From an uncultured Bryobacteraceae bacterium (GTDB lineage Bacteria > Acidobacteriota > Terriglobia > Bryobacterales > Bryobacteraceae), in assembly GCA_937921835.1 (NCBI GenBank), contig CAKZVG010000233.1:1-7647 (forward strand): 7,647 bases of DNA. The letters are read 5' to 3'. The notes below the pieces were generated by a model that made no database searches, had not been told where the DNA came from, and was given only the letters and a program-made list of their open reading frames with translations. The position numbers and the translations under genes were made by a program. Below, piece after piece: positions 6,561 to 7,647 of this stretch (position 1 is the stretch's first letter; each line of letters begins with the position of its first letter).

Positions 6561-7472
6561 ATGGCAGCAATTACGTCGACCAACGTCGCGAACGCGATCG
6601 TCAAGCTGGTGGCCGTCGATGCCTTGCCGGCGCTGATGGGGAACCTGGTGATGGGGAACCTGGTGAATCGCGACTTCGAACCGACGATGGCGCAAGCCGG
6701 GGACACCGTGAACGTGCCGATTCCGCCGACGATGGTGGCGAACAACATCGCCGAAGGCGGAACGGTGACGACCCAAAATCCGAACCTGGGCAACGCGCAG
6801 ATCGTTCTGAACACGCACGCCGAGGCGACCTTTCAGATTCCGGACGTGACGAAGGTGCTGGCGGTGCCGGACCTGTTGTCGCTTTACATGAAACCGGCGG
6901 TGGTGGCGCTGGCGGAGCGGATCGAGTCGGACCTGCTGGCGCTGGCGTCGCAGTTCACGGCCAACAACCCGGTGGGCACGGCTGGCGCGCCGATCACGGA
7001 AGCGGTGATCGACTCGGCCGAGACGGCGCTGTTCCAGGCGAAAGTCGCGGCGACGGAGCCGAAGTATCTGGTGGTGGACGCGAACGGGTACTCGGCGCTG
7101 CGGCAGATTCCGCGGTTCAGCGAGTACCAGACGGCGGGCGAAGCCGGGCTGCGAGCGCTGGTGGACGGCACGGTGGGAAAGATCAAAGACTTCTACGTGT
7201 TCCGGTCGCAGTTCGTGGCGAAGACGGGCAGCGGGCCGGTGACGACGCACAATCTGGCCTTCGCCCGCAACGCCATCGGGCTGGTGGTGCGGCGTCTGCC
7301 GATGCCGCTGCTGGGAACGGGCGCGGTGGCTGAGTTCGCCGAAGCGGGCAACTTCGGCCTGCGGATTCTGATGACTTACCAGCCGAACACGCTGGCGCAG
7401 CAGTTCACCGTGGACGTGCTCTACGGCTGCGCGGTCCTGCGGAACAACCATGGCGTGCAGGTGAGGAGCTAG
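6561..7472 (+). CDS. Major capsid protein, P22 coat family (HK97 fold)
   Basis: The 303-residue product should be the shell subunit of the phage head. AAGGAG (6549-6554) lies six bases before the ATG at 6561. The N-terminal part (about 10-60) has the family pattern of a helix, an NLVNRDFE segment (33-40) and a beta strand after AGDTVNVPIP (46-55). TFQIPDVTKVL (90-100) and a long helix, AVVALAERIESDLLALAS (113-130), follow. Next come a spine-like part with PKYLVVDANGYSAL (167-180) and LVDGTVGKIKDFYVFRSQFV (200-219), and the C-terminal strands AIGLVVRRLPMP and FTVDVLYGCAVLR. This order follows P22 gp5, but P22 gp5 has about 430 residues and the difference falls where P22 carries its I-domain. 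A perfect 15-base tandem repeat encodes MGNLVMGNLV (26-35). The stop is TAG at 7470-7472. The family call rests on remembered pattern likeness, not a search. Confidence 0.83.
   Translation: MAAITSTNVANAIVKLVAVDALPALMGNLVMGNLVNRDFEPTMAQAGDTVNVPIPPTMVANNIAEGGTVTTQNPNLGNAQIVLNTHAEATFQIPDVTKVLAVPDLLSLYMKPAVVALAERIESDLLALASQFTANNPVGTAGAPITEAVIDSAETALFQAKVAATEPKYLVVDANGYSALRQIPRFSEYQTAGEAGLRALVDGTVGKIKDFYVFRSQFVAKTGSGPVTTHNLAFARNAIGLVVRRLPMPLLGTGAVAEFAEAGNFGLRILMTYQPNTLAQQFTVDVLYGCAVLRNNHGVQVRS
6636..6665 (+). repeat. 15-base tandem direct repeat inside the coat gene
   Basis: ATGGGGAACCTGGTG occurs twice, head to tail, at 6636-6650 and 6651-6665. It is in frame and encodes MGNLV twice (residues 26-35). 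The copies are identical at every base, including wobble positions. Confidence 0.9.
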
Positions 7473-7502
7473 CCAAGAGCATCCCGCCCGAGGCGGAGAC
7501 GG

Positions 7503-7531
7503 GGCGGCGCCGCCAGCAGCGCGGCGCCGCG
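7503..7531. repeat. GC-rich palindromes after the coat gene
   Basis: GCGGCGCCGC occurs at 7504-7513 and 7521-7530. Each copy is itself a palindrome, extending to 12 bases as GGCGGCGCCGCC (7503-7514) and CGCGGCGCCGCG (7520-7531). The two copies can pair with each other as a ten-pair stem with a seven-base loop. ATCTCTCAT follows, so there is no proper T-tract and an intrinsic terminator is doubtful. A processing, stabilising or pausing role after an abundant message is possible. Confidence 0.5.
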
Positions 7532-7583
7532 ATCTCTCATCCGCCAGCCCGGGCGGGCCGGCCGGGAGCGCGAGGAGACGAGG

Positions 7584-7647
7584 ATGAATCTAGCGGAGTT
7601 CTATCACAAGATCCGGCGCGTCGAGGCTCAGATCGAGGAGCCGTACG
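7584..7647 (+). CDS. Unidentified phage-block gene, first 21 codons (3' end outside window)
   Basis: An ATG at 7584 follows GAGGAG (7572-7577) with six bases of spacing, the same spacing as the two genes before it. The visible residues are MNLAEFYHKIRRVEAQIEEP and Y, an amphipathic charged start. The frame stays open to the window edge. In phage head modules the gene after the coat often encodes a head-completion or small structural protein, but too little is visible to name it. It lies 111 bases after the coat gene, on the same strand, beyond the GC-rich palindromes. Confidence 0.6.
   Translation, partial: MNLAEFYHKIRRVEAQIEEPY

Noticed and set aside
6270..7451. 393-codon open frame on the - strand, antisense to the coat gene
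   Set aside because: Arg, His and Val-rich shadow translation opposite a well-supported capsid gene, with no recognisable motif.

Overview
This 7.6 kb, high-GC window joins a short stretch of bacterial chromosome to the head-morphogenesis block of a tailed phage or prophage. The organism cannot be fixed from the sequence. A GC-rich soil-type bacterium with hopanoid and trehalose pathways fits, and the strong strand-dependent base skew is compatible with an Acidobacteriota (Solibacter-like) host. That placement is a guess.

Left part (1-2561): the 3' end of a maltooligosyl trehalose synthase gene (treY, + strand, cut by the window edge) runs into a complete, convergent squalene-hopene cyclase gene (shc, - strand), with 57 bases between their stops. 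Both are ordinary metabolic genes: one makes the protective sugar trehalose from maltodextrins, the other cyclises squalene to the hopanoid skeleton.

Junction (2562-2829): 268 bases without a gene separate shc from a rightward gene series. This gap holds the only AT-rich patch I noticed in the window (28 of 70 bases G or C at 2691-2760) and weak candidate promoters facing both ways. No tRNA, integrase or clear attachment repeat is visible.

Right part (2830-7647): a rightward operon holds a 98-residue orphan, terminase large subunit, a DUF4055-like portal protein, a coiled-coil protein in the scaffold position, a P22-type major capsid protein and the first 21 codons of another gene. The order terminase, portal, scaffold, coat is that of phage P22. 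It should give a procapsid assembled on a scaffold and filled through the portal by the terminase motor. The coat protein is much shorter than that of P22 and seems to lack the I-domain insertion.

A perfect GC-rich hairpin followed by a T-rich tract lies between the terminase and portal genes, and further GC-rich hairpins flank the coat gene. The + strand is G-rich whichever way the genes point, so the phage block shows the same strand bias as the host genes around it. No unmistakably new system is visible. The points most worth pursuing are the compact coat, the internal terminator-like hairpin, the orphan gene before terL, and whether the block is an intact prophage, a remnant or a domesticated capsid element.
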